Positions 36,100-48,396 of a stretch of 64,000 nucleotides of DNA are shown here, piece after piece; position 1 is the first letter of the stretch, and each line of letters begins with the position of its first letter. The stretch is taken from positions 1 to 64,000 of the forward strand of contig JAGVSM010004969.1 of NCBI GenBank assembly GCA_022494885.1. The letters run 5' to 3'. Below the pieces are notes generated by a model. That model saw nothing but the letters and a program-made list of their open reading frames with translations. It was not told where the DNA came from and did no database searches. Position numbers and translations under genes: made by a program. The stretch is from Micrasema longulum. Taxonomy: Eukaryota; Arthropoda; Insecta; Trichoptera; Brachycentridae.

Positions 36100-36590
36100 G
36101 AACACCCACGGGTAAGCCTTTAGTAGTTGATCGCAATGGGCCACTACCAATTGGTCGAAAGTGCCCCCTAATGAGACCACCTGGCCGAACCTAGAGGGCC
36201 GCGGCGTTCACAAAGGAGGAGCGATACAAGAGTGAAAGTGCTCAGAAATGAGAAATTCTTCTCACCAGAACTCCGAATGAGATTTATTTGATACAGCGGG
36301 TCGTGTTAAGAACCTGCAAAACGCAGCTTTATATCCAGATAACATCACCAGTGAGACATATGAAAGTCTCGCGTTTGGTAAGGGATTAACCTGATAGCCT
36401 AGCGATAGAGAACCGAGTTCGTTCGTATAAGCTGAAAAGAGAGCGAAATACAATGTTGATAGCGTTTAGAGTTCCGTGTCTGGCGGAATCAATAATACAG
36501 TTCTGTGTGTGAAATAAAACCAGAACCCTGAGTGAGCGTTTTCGACTCGATGGCTACCTCAGGTAAAAAACCTGAAAAAGAAAATCGAGT
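36100..36590. repeat. Unclassified repeat sharing its end with 1600-1680
   Basis: The part GTGTGTGAAATAAAACCAGA through GCGTTTTCGACTCGATGG is nearly repeated at 1600-1665 in the TMED intron. An AATAAA lies inside. The upstream 350 bases are richer in GC than the surroundings and have no coding sense. It could be an LTR or a SINE-like element; I see no paired copy. Confidence 0.4.
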
Positions 36591-36655
36591 TATAGTAAGT
36601 CCGCCTCATAGTGCACAATAAAAGCGCCCTCCCCTTTTCTGAATATGCCTTTTCC

Positions 36656-36823
36656 CGCACCACAACAGGCCAGGAAGCCCAACAATAGTGTTGAATTACA
36701 GCACAGAACATCCAGGCTTGAGAAAAACCACATTGAATTTTTGTGTTCTCACTTGGAATCGAACCCGGAATCTTCCGTGCGTGAATCAAGTGCCGTCTTG
36801 ACCACTACACCTCGGAGGCCACC
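36656..36823 (-). repeat. SINE family A, copy 2
   Basis: Reverse copy: CGCACCACAACAGGCCAGGA at the left, GGAATCGAACCCGGAATC (inverse B box) and ACTACACCTCGGAGGCCACC at the right. Confidence 0.8.
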
Positions 36824-38022
36824 ATATTCATAAAGACTAGTTTCATTCTTCAGTTTCGCATATTCACTATATTTTTTGTTGCATATTAATGTAGGTAGTA
36901 CTATAGACATAAACCATTACTGCTAATTTTATCGGAATAAAGGCAGATGCATTTGTGAAGGTACCGTTTAGGTATCTCCTAGCTTCTTGATAATTACCAA
37001 CATTTAAGTTTTGACGCTAGTTTAGTAGATGCCTTAGAAATATGTTTTGGATTCTTTCAATTCTAACAATATACTTTGAATATTGAGGGACCACGCTGCA
37101 GAAACGAGTGAATAAAATTAAATACTGTTATGGAAATGTAATAAAAAGAACATGGAAAGAGAAATCATAATATCATTATTAGCGATTTAAAACTGTCCAG
37201 AAAAGTTAATCATATTTTCTAATAACATGTAATAAGTTATTGTTTTCACTTTTCCACGGGAGTTTCCCACGCACTCACTGTTCTACCCGAATGAACGCAA
37301 AATGCATAAGTACGGTACTATGGAAACCGCACAAGTGTTTTTTGCGAGTAAATTTGTAGTCGAAATGAAATTGTTTTTTTCCATTGTGATTTTTTCGCGA
37401 GCCAGAAAGTTGGAGACAGCAAAAGGAAAGAAAACAAGTGCGAACGCACGCTTAAAAGAAGTGAAATGAAGCGTTAAGTAAAAATATATTTAAAAAATTC
37501 AACGATATGGACAATCTCAAACCATCGCCATTCACCGACAAAACTCAGAATTGATTTTATCGTGGTGAACCACTTAGCGTGTGCTAGTTTTCAAGAAACT
37601 TAACAAATAAATAAATAAATGGCCTCTTTAGCAATAGAAGAAACAAAACGAGACGTAGAATTATTATTGAAGAGAGATCGAAGCCAATAGTGGCTGAAAT
37701 TGAAAAGATATATAAAGAAGAAAAGTAATAAGACATACTTGTAAAAGAGATCTCCCTATTTGAAACATAAGAAAGATGTATAAACCAATACAAAGTATCA
37801 ATATTCAATGTATAAAGCTATACACAGTATTAAAATAAACTTTTCCCTATAATCTATTATTTTAGGAAGCTGAACTTTTGGAGCTACGAATCTATTGCCA
37901 ACAGTTTCTAAAATATGTTTTTATGCGCCAACATTTATTTCCTAAAAATTTTAATAGATCTAGCCAAAGATTGAATAGTGCTAGGAATCCCTTATTGTAA
38001 ATCCAGACTCGCGCAAAGACAC

Positions 38023-38713
38023 CAGTGTTGCCAACTCGTCACGAGCAAATGTCGCTAAACGGAGGTTCAAAAGTCATGTTTAGGTTTTTATTTAATAGAA
38101 ATTAAACTAGTAACAGTAAGTACCGTCATAAGTAAAGGAAATTAGATATAAAAAATGTATATTCTCGGTGCTACTGATAAAAATACAGTCAGTACTAAAT
38201 GATTATTACCTTAATATTAATAGCAAAAATATTTAATGGTGATGAAATACTCTTAATTTAAAAAAACAAACAGAATTATATTCACAAAAAAAACTTAAAA
38301 ATACGGAACGCTTTTTCCATGCAAAATAGTAAAATAGCATCTCTATAGCCATATGCACTATAACAAAAAGGTATAAATACATTTTTTATTTATACCAGTG
38401 TAAAATAAAACAAAATAATCGTAATTTTTATTAAAAGTTAGTATTAATATCACATAATATCATGTCATAAGTAATTACATGTCATATTAATGACAAAAAT
38501 ATTTTATTTTAATAAAATAAACTTGAAATGTCTGTCTTCCCATTCCTTTCTATATTTTTGGGAATAAAATTTCTTCAACACAAGTGATTCCATTTTTACT
38601 TTAACTTTTGACAGCTCGCTAGAATTTATTTGTCGCTAAAAAAATAAAAAAGTCGTTTTCAATGTCAAAATGTCGCTTAATCTAGCGACAAAGTCGCTAA
38701 ATTGGCAACACTG
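38023..38713. mobile_element. hAT-like non-autonomous element with perfect 8-bp TSD
   Basis: Terminal inverted repeats CAGTGTTGCCAA ... TTGGCAACACTG bound 691 bases. The flanking 8-base sequence AAAGACAC is present exactly on both sides (38015-38022 and 38714-38721), the target duplication length of hAT transposons. Subterminal GTCGCTA motifs are repeated at both ends, as expected for transposase binding sites. There is no transposase frame. Class assignment is solid. Confidence 0.85.
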
Positions 38714-39654
38714 AAAGACACTCATTTTTCATACCTACAAAACTGTTCAATGCATTTCATAAGCACAATACTGATAAAGGTAAATTAATTGAATTAGTTT
38801 CAGTTTAAAATTTATTGAAGTAATGGATAAAAAAACAGATTTAAACAGATTATTTTTTTAATGGATAGCGTAGACTTTTTTTTTCATTTTTATTAACAAA
38901 CATTTGTGTTCTTATTTAAGCACATTTTTAATTTTATTTATCGTGTTCTCTCAGTAGCTTTTATTTAAACTTAAAATAAAATGTATACCCACACACAGGC
39001 CATGCCTTTGTGGGGTTTTTTTGTGTCTCTGTAATAGCGTATTTGTAACATACATGTATATTTAAAATGCGAAAAAATAAAATAAGGAAATAAAAAAAAT
39101 GCAGGTTTAGAGTTTAGAGAAAAAACTTTTTACCTGACGGTTTTTTTTTCTGTGGATAGTAGTGTTTCGACACTGACCAAACAACGAATTATTAATAATA
39201 TTTCCAAATACTCGCACGTGCCATGCCCATGTGTCTTATTGAAGTCTATTTACTGTAAAAACTGTGTTAAAATGTTATTTAAAAATTGGTGTTTGAACAG
39301 ATGAATCGCTTACAGTTTCTGCTGATTTCTAAGAATACATTTTATAAGAGGTTTACTCAAATACCATATTATTGGTTTACCGCACATTAAGGTGCGACAG
39401 AAATGGTTTCTTTACGTTTTAATTGCTCAAATTTGTGTTTTTTATGACGGCAAGTAAATCATAAAAAAATATAATTGAAAATAAAGTATGTAACACGAAA
39501 AAACATGTTTTTTCGAATTCTAGAGAATATTTTACAAAATAAACAACAAATTTAATAATACTTCACATACAAAAATAAAGTATTTTGGTTAAAATATTAT
39601 GTTGATGATTTTTGTTGATATTTCTTGATAAAACTCCATAGTTAATGATTATGA

Positions 39655-39834
39655 TAAAATTATAAATAAACTTATTAATTAAACTTCTTGGTTTAGTTTT
39701 ACTTTTTATTATTTTGTCCGGTCTTGAAGACTGGTCTTGAAGATGCCTACTTAGGCGAAAGCGCTCGTTGTTCAAAACAATAAAAAGTAAAACTAAACCA
39801 AAAAGTTTCATTGATAAGTTTATTTATAATTTTA
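39655..39834 (+). repeat. Long inverted repeat enclosing a hammerhead-like core (locus 1)
   Basis: Arms 39655-39716 and 39773-39834 pair over 62 bases with only about five mismatches. Within the 56-base loop, 39737-39766 reads like a hammerhead core: TTGAAGA in the slot of CUGANGA (core C3 is U), then an extra U, stem II GCCU/AGGC with loop ACUU, then GAAA, a self-complementary AGCGCU segment beginning at the A of GAAA, and C at the cleavage position. The long arms would form stem I. The C3 change probably weakens or abolishes cleavage. Confidence 0.6.
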
Positions 39835-40105
39835 AAAATATTATGGCAAAAATTGATTTTTTCTAGCCAATATCTTTTGAGTACAAATATAACACAATTT
39901 GCACAAATAACATTTTATTTTACATACCTACCTCGAATACAGTTGATAAATTAGCTACGTTTCTAATTACATATTTAATTACGAGCATGTATACATTTTT
40001 TTATTGAGGCACATCAAATTTAAAATTGGTTCATATCTATCGTCCCCGAAAAAATAATTAAAAGGTCACCGTCATCAATATATATTGTCTTTATTGGGAG
40101 ACCTC

Positions 40106-40199
40106 GTGTCAGTTGGACTCGTTCCGACGTTATCTTAGCTTACCCCGAATATGGCTCCTGCGACGGTAGCCGAAACGTCGGAATGAGTTCAACCTACAC
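40106..40199 (+). repeat. Inverted repeat with degenerate hammerhead-like core (locus 2)
   Basis: Arms GTGTCAGTTGGACTCGTTCC (40106-40125) and its inverse at 40180-40199 pair at 16 of 20 positions. Between them 40145-40179 has CCGAATA in the CUGANGA slot (two core changes), an extra U, stem II GGCU/AGCC, GAAA and CGUC. Same layout as locus 4, but decayed. Confidence 0.5.
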
Positions 40200-40626
40200 A
40201 GGGTCGCGCGAAAAAAGACCATCCACGTGTTAATAATATAGTTCTTCTTACGAAACAAATTAATCGAAATGGGTGGATTATTTGAGTTGTGTTTATTTTT
40301 TATTTTACTGTTTGTGCCTTGTTGTGCAAATATCCGACTCACATCTTGTGTATTCATTATTCCATTCGGTGTAATTTGCACAGGCTAAGGCGACTGCAGT
40401 TGTTGCAGGTGTACCAACGTGACCAAAAGAAGAAACGAACGCAATGGCATGCCTCGAAATATAACACAACTGCAAATATTCAGCAGAACAAATAACTTAA
40501 TGTCCGAACATTGTTGTTATTGCAGGAATGTTACAATGTGTAACTAAAACAAACATTAATTTAAATATGGTCAAAAGTAGAGACAACTATAAAATAATAT
40601 ATCCATATTATCACCCTTTGTCCGCC

Positions 40627-40690
40627 TCTTGGTTTAGTGATTAACGCGTTTTCTTACACGAAAGTGGTCTCCTGTTAGATTAGATTTTTA
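40627..40690 (+). repeat. tRNA-like SINE head
   Basis: CCTCTTGGTTTAGTGATTAA has a good A box, followed by anticodon-arm-like sequence and a decayed B box (GGTCTCCTGTTAGATTAG). It is not a functional tRNA. Possibly another SINE family. Confidence 0.4.
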
Positions 40691-40999
40691 TATAAATACT
40701 GCCTTCATTTCTACTTTTTGTTATATTTTATTATTTTCATATATGCTATCTCTCCTAGGCGTGTTTCTTAAAGGGGTTATAATAAACAGTTAGATTTTTT
40801 AAATTTCATTTTCGTTATGTAGGTACACATATTTAAGTATACACAGAAAATTTCAAGTCAATCCTGCGATTATTTTCGAAGTATCTACGCGGGTTTTTTT
40901 ATTTATTGGGAATATTGAAACCAGGGGTGAAGAATTATTAAATACAATATAATTAATTCACGTTTTTTTCTGAATTCAGTAAAAGCTTCTTTAAATTCT

Positions 41000-43900
41000 A
41001 AAATCACATTATAGACAAAAATCATTATTTTTATTCGCGTAAAATGAAATTTTAACATTCTGTTATATAAAAAGGCGCAATAATGCAGCGAAAACTCACG
41101 TTAAAAACATTGATTGGCTCTACCGAAAAACCAACATGCTTTATCCCTCCCTATCAGAACCCCTTTCTGTTTAATTATTTTGGGTACCCGATGATGGGTA
41201 ATTCTGAATACATACTTGAAATTTGTCGAGTTCTCATTCCTTTCTATTGACCTTGCGTGTGGTGTCAAAATACAAAGCGATTTATTTATTTTATATTTCA
41301 AATGTTATTCCGCAACGTAAATGCCGAAACAATAAATAACCTTAAATCCCCATCAAGCCCAATAGATCATTTCTTTTAACGAGGCATACCGGTACCTTTA
41401 TATTTGTATTACTTACATGTCTTTTTGTTGAAATTCTAATTGGTAAATAGATTTAGAAAACAATATAACTTTTTACGAAACAAAAAAAGATTACAAAAAG
41501 ATTGGCATACTTTGCCATTTGCTAGTGTGTTTTCTTAATATCCGTGTACTATTAATGACGCAAGGAGAAAACTGCGTAAGGAAATAATAATTGACTTAAT
41601 GTGACAAAATTGATTTCTATTTAGTGAGGAAAATCCCCAATTGCATTGATGCTTATATTATTTTGGTTGAACTTCGCTTAGCCTCTTTAATTTTAATATC
41701 ACAATAACAATTGTTTTATATTAAATTTATTGTTACGTGACGTTAGGTTAGTTTAGGATAGGTTTAGTTAAGTTTGATAATAAAAAAAACATTATTTTTA
41801 CTCAACTTAACCTAATAAGTAATCCTTAACTTTACTTAATAAGTTAAGTAATAGAACCACTTTTTTATTATTAGGCTTAAGCCTTAGGTTAGGATAGGTT
41901 GAATTGGGGTAAGTGGGCGGCTTGGTTCAGCCGTTTCCAAAGGGCTAGCTTTCAACCAGCCAACACAAACGGCCGAGCTCAATGCCGGCATTTAATGAAC
42001 AGCCTAACCACCCAGTTGAGTGGTCGATTGAATTATTTGGCGGCGAAATATTTACTGATAATGTTTTTCTGGTTCATGATTTTCTATTAACTATTCCAAT
42101 TATTGAAAAAAAACTTTTTTTATTAAATAATGTGTGATTATTAAAAAAAGGGTACTTTTATGCACATCTTTATCGTCATCTTGCCATCACGTTTGACTTA
42201 TAACATTACATTAAAGAAAGTATAATTAATTAGTTTTTTAAAGTACAAAATAAAATAATCTTAAATAATTTCCTTTGAACAATTGAAGTTTTATTGGTAA
42301 AACAGTTGTTATACTCATTTTGACGAGCAGAACCTGAGCCGAAATTATGGTTATTAGAAAAATGATTTGGTATTTTATGAATACTTTTACTTTGGTCGGC
42401 ATGAAATATTTTTCATAACTATGTTAGTTATTTAAAAGGATTTAATTGATTATTTCGTGCAATGGCGTTGTAGAGATGTTTTCACGTTACTCACGTACAG
42501 CATACAATTGGCACCTGGGAAAACCAGAACATTAACTCGTGTTTGTCGATTGATTTTACATTTCAAGGAGCGCGAGAGGTATGCTTATCGCGTACGGTCG
42601 TGAAAAAGAAATTGACAACATAACAGAAGTGCCAAGTAGTGTCTATTAAGCCAGTTAAAAATGGCGCTTTCAAGAATTTTCCTATTCTAAAATCGTGTAA
42701 TTTTATTCAAATTTTCCTACATATACACATATAATTGGCCATTACTTTCAACTTATTTACAATTCCGAAACGGTTCGATGTTAGTCGTAATTTCAAAGTA
42801 TTATAAAACATTGCACTTTCCCTCTTCAAAGAATGTCTTTTAAGGCTTCCTGCGACAGTACGGCGCATCCTAATGGCGTGTGCTATGAATTGATATAACA
42901 TATCCGAATACGACATAAAACAAACTTATATTACACCCCTCTTCATAAACTAATTAGTTTTCATTTATGGTTTCCGTAATGTACTCGTATACATTACAAA
43001 TATACCTAGGCGTGTTCTATAGAATAATATTTTAGCAGTTTGTACGTACGACATTACAGAATACACAAATATTGAAAGGTAGGTACTGAAAAATAAAAGG
43101 GTTTCCTTAGGACCTTTCGCACGAAAGAAAACAATATGTATGCTTGGGTTTGATTATATTTATGTAAAACAGTAAAATAAATACTGTCACGAAGGAGAAT
43201 TACTTCAGTAAAAATGACACGGTAGATGTTTTAAATTTTAAAAAGTAATGATTACATTTAATTGCTTATCAAAATAACGTGTGGTAGATATTCTAAGATT
43301 CAAGGTAAACCAGCCAGTAGACTAATAAATAGGAAAAGGCGGGTAAACGAGTAAATTATTTTTAAGAAACTATCATAAATTTTAGCAACAAGTTGAACAT
43401 AAAAACTTGGAAATTTAAAAAAAGGGAATGATAGATTTTTACCATCGCTCTTGGAAAATTTGGTAATAATATTAATTGTACATGCATAAAAAAAGATACA
43501 AGTTTGATAAAATAAAAAACATTGATAATAGTTAAAAATGAACAATAAAGCAAAAATACATTATAATGTAGTATGAAGTTAAATATGCAAATAATTATTT
43601 TACTTTTATTTACAATAATATTACTTTTATCTATTCACTTAGGTACCTTTGTATTTTATTTGTTAATTTATGTTAATTGTTTTAATGATGTATTATTTTA
43701 CCTATCAACACATGCCAATATTATTTTACTTTTTAATTAATTTGAGTCGAGTTTTTTTACTGAGATTTCTTGGTGGAACTGCATTTTTAATTATAATATT
43801 ATAAATACGTGTATAGTTTTATAACACTTTTATTTATACACTGTAATAGTTTTAATTAAATTTAAATACATATAATTCAAATACATTGTCATTATAAAAC

Positions 43901-44000
43901 TTCATAAAATTATATAATTTACACCCGTTTTTATTATATACATTCAAACAAAACTTATATTCGTATAATTAATTTTATCTTATACTTAAATAATTTTGAT
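41000..44000. other. AT-rich DNA without recognisable genes
   Basis: Apart from a TTAGG-like patch at 41745-41900 (rejected as telomeric) and a slightly GC-richer stretch at 41895-42010, I see no gene, RNA or assignable repeat here. Confidence 0.45.
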
Positions 44001-44084
44001 TTAAACTCTTTTATTTCCAAAATTATATGAAATCATGATTTACAACCCCTGCTTGCACTTGTATATAACATAGAAATTTGTTTA

Positions 44085-44345
44085 GTCTCCCACCAGTCTG
44101 ACGATGTCGGTCACGACGAAACCCGGTCACTGGTAAAAATTTATAAATAAAAGTGGAATTAAAATATAAACGTATTTTTATTATTATAATTAAAATGCAT
44201 TTCCACGAAGAAATGTCAGAAGAGAAACTCAATATACTATATTATTTGACACAAAAATCTTCGATTCGAAACCCGGTCACTGGTAAAAATTTATAAATAA
44301 AAGTGGAATAAAACTACACACGTATTTTTATTATTATACGAGTAA
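44085..44345 (+). repeat. Tandem repeat, about 150-base unit, carrying the hammerhead
   Basis: CGAAACCCGGTCACTGGTAA and the following AAATTTATAAATAAAAGTGG recur with a period of 150 bases (44117 and 44267). The first unit has the full ribozyme, the second only its 3' part. A fragment of the unit occurs at 1915-1985. Tandem units of this size with one hammerhead each recall animal retrozymes. Confidence 0.65.
44093..44134 (+). ncRNA. Hammerhead ribozyme, best-preserved core (locus 3)
   Basis: Stem I is ACCAGU (44092-44097) pairing perfectly with ACUGGU (44129-44134). The core is CUGACGA (44098-44104; C3 U4 G5 A6 N7 G8 A9 all present), one extra U, stem II GUCG/CGAC with a GUCA loop, then GAAA (44118-44121) and CCCGGUC. 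A15.1 pairs with U16.1, C with G, and C17 sits at the cleavage site (after 44128). This is a minimal type I hammerhead. An extra base after A9 is known in an active viroid hammerhead, so activity is plausible. A second 3' half (GAAACCCGGTCACTGG) lies 150 bases downstream at 44268. Confidence 0.62.
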
Positions 44346-44798
44346 TAATGCAGTTGAAAATGAAAAATATGGTAAAGCAGTTTTAACTAAAGACTATTGT
44401 ATGTTGTACTCATGTTATTCATGAGAAAAAATCAATCATGTGTAGTCTATGGGATATATTGCTAAGCGGAGTTGTGTATTTGTTGTAAATAACCGTACTA
44501 AAAATGATGCTGGAAGTAAATGATGATAAACCATTATTGTACTCATATGTACACACTGTAATTAGCAGGTGTGGCGTAATACCTATATATCTCAATTTTA
44601 AATAAATCATTTTCAAAAATTCCTATGCGGTTTATGTTTGAATATTCTTATTATTGTGTTTTGATTGATTAATGGAAATCATGGCTCGATTTGGAAGCAA
44701 TTTCTTTAGATAATAATGCGGGGATTCTTCCTAATGGGACCATCCTTATTTGTATGCACCGCAGGCGTCGGTTAAAGCGCTCGGTTCCCGATGTGGTT

Positions 44799-44828
44799 CC
44801 AACTTCCAACTTCCAACATCCAACATCC
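44799..44828. repeat. Short (WTCCAAC)n tandem repeat
   Basis: TTCCAAC TTCCAAC ATCCAAC ATCCA forms about four 7-base units (44792-44828 region). It lies in a moderately GC-richer stretch, 44690-44960, whose frames I do not recognise. Confidence 0.6.
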
Positions 44829-45540
44829 AGTAGAACAATGGTGCCACTGAACAAGGTCTGGCTCTCCTATTGGCTCTCCAAACAATGCAGATGGGCGGTA
44901 ATCAAAACAACATTAAGGCGACAATTTCATACTTATGCAGGCAGCGCAGCGCAACGAAGCACTCGGCATAATAATATAATAAATCAAGCAAAATAACAAA
45001 AAACTACCATTTGATTTATTTTTAAAGCAAAAAAAAGTCAAAAATACTACCTAAAAATGAATGTTTTTCAGAAAATTTCCCTCTTCCCGAAGAGGCGAAT
45101 TGGCAAAACAATTTAGAGTACATACTTGCAATACAAAAATAAAATAAAAATCAGTATGTACTTCACATGTAAAATTGCAAGAAAACATTTCTAGCGGCAT
45201 TACTAGATACAAAAGTACCCGTTCTAAGTTATGTTATATGCATTTCATAATAAAAATAATATTGATGTATTGTAATGGGTTTTTGGATGGTCCTAGCTCC
45301 CATAAGAAACAATTTATCAAAAAACCAAAACGACAGAGACACGCCAAAGGTTAATATCTATAATGTGTACAAAAATCATTTCTCTAGGGCCATAATTCAG
45401 GAAGAAAATAAGGGAATACGTTTGTATGAAGAAAAGTCGGACCGCGTTTCCTTAGCACCGTCCGCGGTTAAATAGCGAAAAGAATGCCTACCGTACCTAG
45501 GATTCCAGGTAAGATTCTAAGTAAATAAAATATTATAAAT

Positions 45541-45669
45541 ATTATGTATCTTTTTTGGGTAATACCGTGTATGTTGGATTTGATCCGACGTTTCGGCTAC
45601 CATTGCAGGAGCCATCTTCAGGAAAAACAAATCCAACATACACGGTATCACCCAAAAAAGATACATAAT
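45541..45669 (-). repeat. Long inverted repeat with good hammerhead-like core (locus 4)
   Basis: Arms 45541-45581 and 45629-45669 pair at 40 of 41 positions. The 47-base loop on the minus strand contains CUGAAGA (45621-45615, all core bases present), an extra U, stem II GGCU/AGCC, GAAA and C-GUC (to 45587). 2.1-1.1 is a C-G pair and stem I continues into the arms. Stem III is reduced to the self-complementary ACGU, so cleavage would need a dimer, as in other hammerheads with weak stem III. The GAAGATGGCTCCTGC / GCCGAAACGTCGG pattern also occurs at locus 2. Confidence 0.62.
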
Positions 45670-46479
45670 ATTGATAACAGTGACCGTGAAAACCTTCGCA
45701 CCTATTTAAGATATTATAAGGTTTGTAATTTTTAAGTGGAGGTTCTTGTTTTGCACAAACTCGATATTTTTTGTAGCATGTTGTGGTTTATGATAAAAAA
45801 TACGTATCAAGAAATAAATCCTCAATCCTCTAAGGCAGTTACCAGCAGAGATTCTAAGTAAACATGTCCTCGTTTAATTTTACCGTTATTACATTATTCA
45901 CATTTCACATACGATTATAACGGCGACACAATATAAAGGATAAACATAATATTAGCATACCCTAGATGTTTGCATTTATCGATGATATACTCGTACATAC
46001 AAGTTCTTCAAAGCAACCGATGTAACAAAAAATAAGGTTAAAAATATCACGAAGAGAAAAATAAAAACATATTCTGCACTCATGCATAAAACGAAAAACA
46101 AATAGATTGACATATTGACTTACCCGAACTAGAGAAGATAATATTTCTTACTTTTTGTTAGACTAAAACATATATTTAGAAAATATAAAAATAGGAATGT
46201 TTAATTTATTAGTATGATACATAATCGATGGTATTGAATTTCAAGTCCATTTGAGAAATGTTGGAATAGGTATTTTTTATATTGTGACAATATAACGCAC
46301 AAAAAACTAGTTTTATTATTTGGTGTACAAATGTGTACACTTGACTTATAAACAGATGTTAAAAATCGATTCCATCCATCATTCAGAGGGTTAGTTTAAA
46401 AACAGATGCTTAAATAAAGTCATCTCAGTGTAATTAAAACTACTTGTATAGATACGATAAGAAACATTTAAAATGATAA

Positions 46480-47160
46480 TCAGACAGTCTGTGTGTGGAC
46501 AGTGGTCGAAGAAGGCTCCGAGAAGCTGGTCTTCATGAAAGGACTGCCAGGAGAAAGCCGTCAATAAATAAAATTGATAGACAGAAGAGAGTTCAATTTG
46601 CTAAAGACCATGTCCAATTGAGTAGTTAATCAGTGGAAGCACGTTCCTTTGAGTGACTAGTCAAAGTTTAATCGTATTGGATCTTATAAGAGAAGATATG
46701 TGCGAGAAGTTTAATCCTCAATATACAATCAAGACGGTTGAAGGAGCGGGTGGTAGTGTAATGGTGTGGGGTAGTATGTCGTGGCATAGAGCAGGACCAA
46801 TCCATAGAATAAGCGGTATTATAGACCAGCACGTATACGTGGACATTTAAAAAGGCGTTATGTTTTCATATGCTGAAGAGAGTTTGCCAGAAATTTGGAA
46901 ATTTCAGCAAGACAATAACCCGAAACATAGGACTGCCGCAAAAAATGTGGTTTAGAGAAAGTTACTGTGATCGATTGGTCATCGTGCAGCTCAGATCTCC
47001 CCTACCCTATTAAGAATTCATGGAACGATGTAGAAGATGTGCATCAGTTTTAAAGGAAAAAGGGCACTCTACTTAATATAGTTGAAGAAATTGGAATAGA
47101 CCTTATTTTGAAGTATTTTAAGATAAAATATTCAAGTGTCCCCATTTAAATGCTCCTCTT
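46480..47160 (+). pseudogene. Tc1-like transposase relic
   Basis: A plus-strand frame broken by several stops reads, in order, FNPQYTIKTVEGAGGSVM, VWGSMSWHRAGPI and later EIWKFQQDNNPKHRTAA. V-M-V-W-G and Q-Q-D-N-x-P-K-H are the signatures around the catalytic Asp residues of Tc1/mariner DDE transposases. The N-terminal DNA-binding part is barely readable. It is inactive. Confidence 0.82.
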
Positions 47161-48396
47161 AAATAATCATTATTAAAAATAAAACATTTTAAAACTATTA
47201 TTTATATTTGTATTGTAAACATCACACTATTTATTTAATATCCAGAGTTGAATTCCTAATAAATATTATATCATTTTTATACATGCGTCCTTATTTGCAT
47301 GCTCGCCACTGACGTATCTAGTCTTGGGCAAAGGTCAGGCTTTCACTTTCCGGAATACTGAAGAAAATATTTACTCAATAAATGTATGTTACACAAGGAC
47401 GTGGATTTTAAAGAACAGCCATTCTGAAAATCTAGGGAGTAAATTTTCTGAGAAAGGATAAATCATCGGGTTTTATCAGCAATGTGCTTTTAATCTCAAT
47501 CGCTGAAATTTCGCAATGTCTAATATATCACGATTGGTTTACGAAGCAAGTTAATTTTAAAGGATCGGAATACAAGGAATGTAGGACATCGGATTATTTA
47601 GTTACTTCTCTGATTTAATAATCCAGCCAGCTACTGAGCACCCTCAGGCGCTTTCCAGGCTGGTTTGTTTTTTTATTCACATGACTAAATAAAAAATCAA
47701 TCAAAGTAAAATCAAATGAAGTTTTAAAATAATATTTTATTCATAATACTAATCACGATTGAATTTGTTAATCTATGCTGTAATCGGCTGTAGATTGGAA
47801 TGCAGCATTATGTATAATATGTATGATCAATTATACATTTTCTTTAAACTCTAAGGAAAACTTGGAGTAGGTACACATAATTAGTTGGTTAAATGTCAAG
47901 GTCAGATAGTGTTATACAGATAGTTTTATAATACATATTGATACACGTTCATGTATGAAGTAGGTGCGCATGTATCCAATATCCATATAATTACGTGGCT
48001 CTAATGACACTTACTCGTTAACTTTTCAATTTCGTGTTGTAAGTTGTTATCAACGCTATGTCGCAATATCCCACCTATTGTTAAATTGTGAATATAGGAT
48101 AATCGAAAGGGATACAGTGCATGCTACGCACAAAAACAATATGTAGGCAGGCAAGTCTAGGTGAAGTTGACTAGTTTGGTAAAAAATACTTCCATTAAAT
48201 AAGTTTATTCAATTGAATGTAAAGCCAATTTACGTGATAAAGAAAAACATATTTGTATGTATGTACAATACTTTGGAATAAAAACTTTTAACCAATTGTA
48301 ATTTTTTCGTGAATGATATGTTCGAATTTATTCGATTTTAACTTGAACAAATTAAGATTGCGAACTTACCTCAAATTTTAACATTACATATATAAT

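Noticed and set aside
41740..41900. TTAGG-rich sequence like the insect telomere repeat
   Set aside because: Units are irregular (TTAGGTTAGTTTAGGATAGG) and not in tandem register; no array.
44691..44996. 101-codon plus-strand frame
   Set aside because: Includes a simple repeat, no recognisable domain, no splice or poly(A) context.
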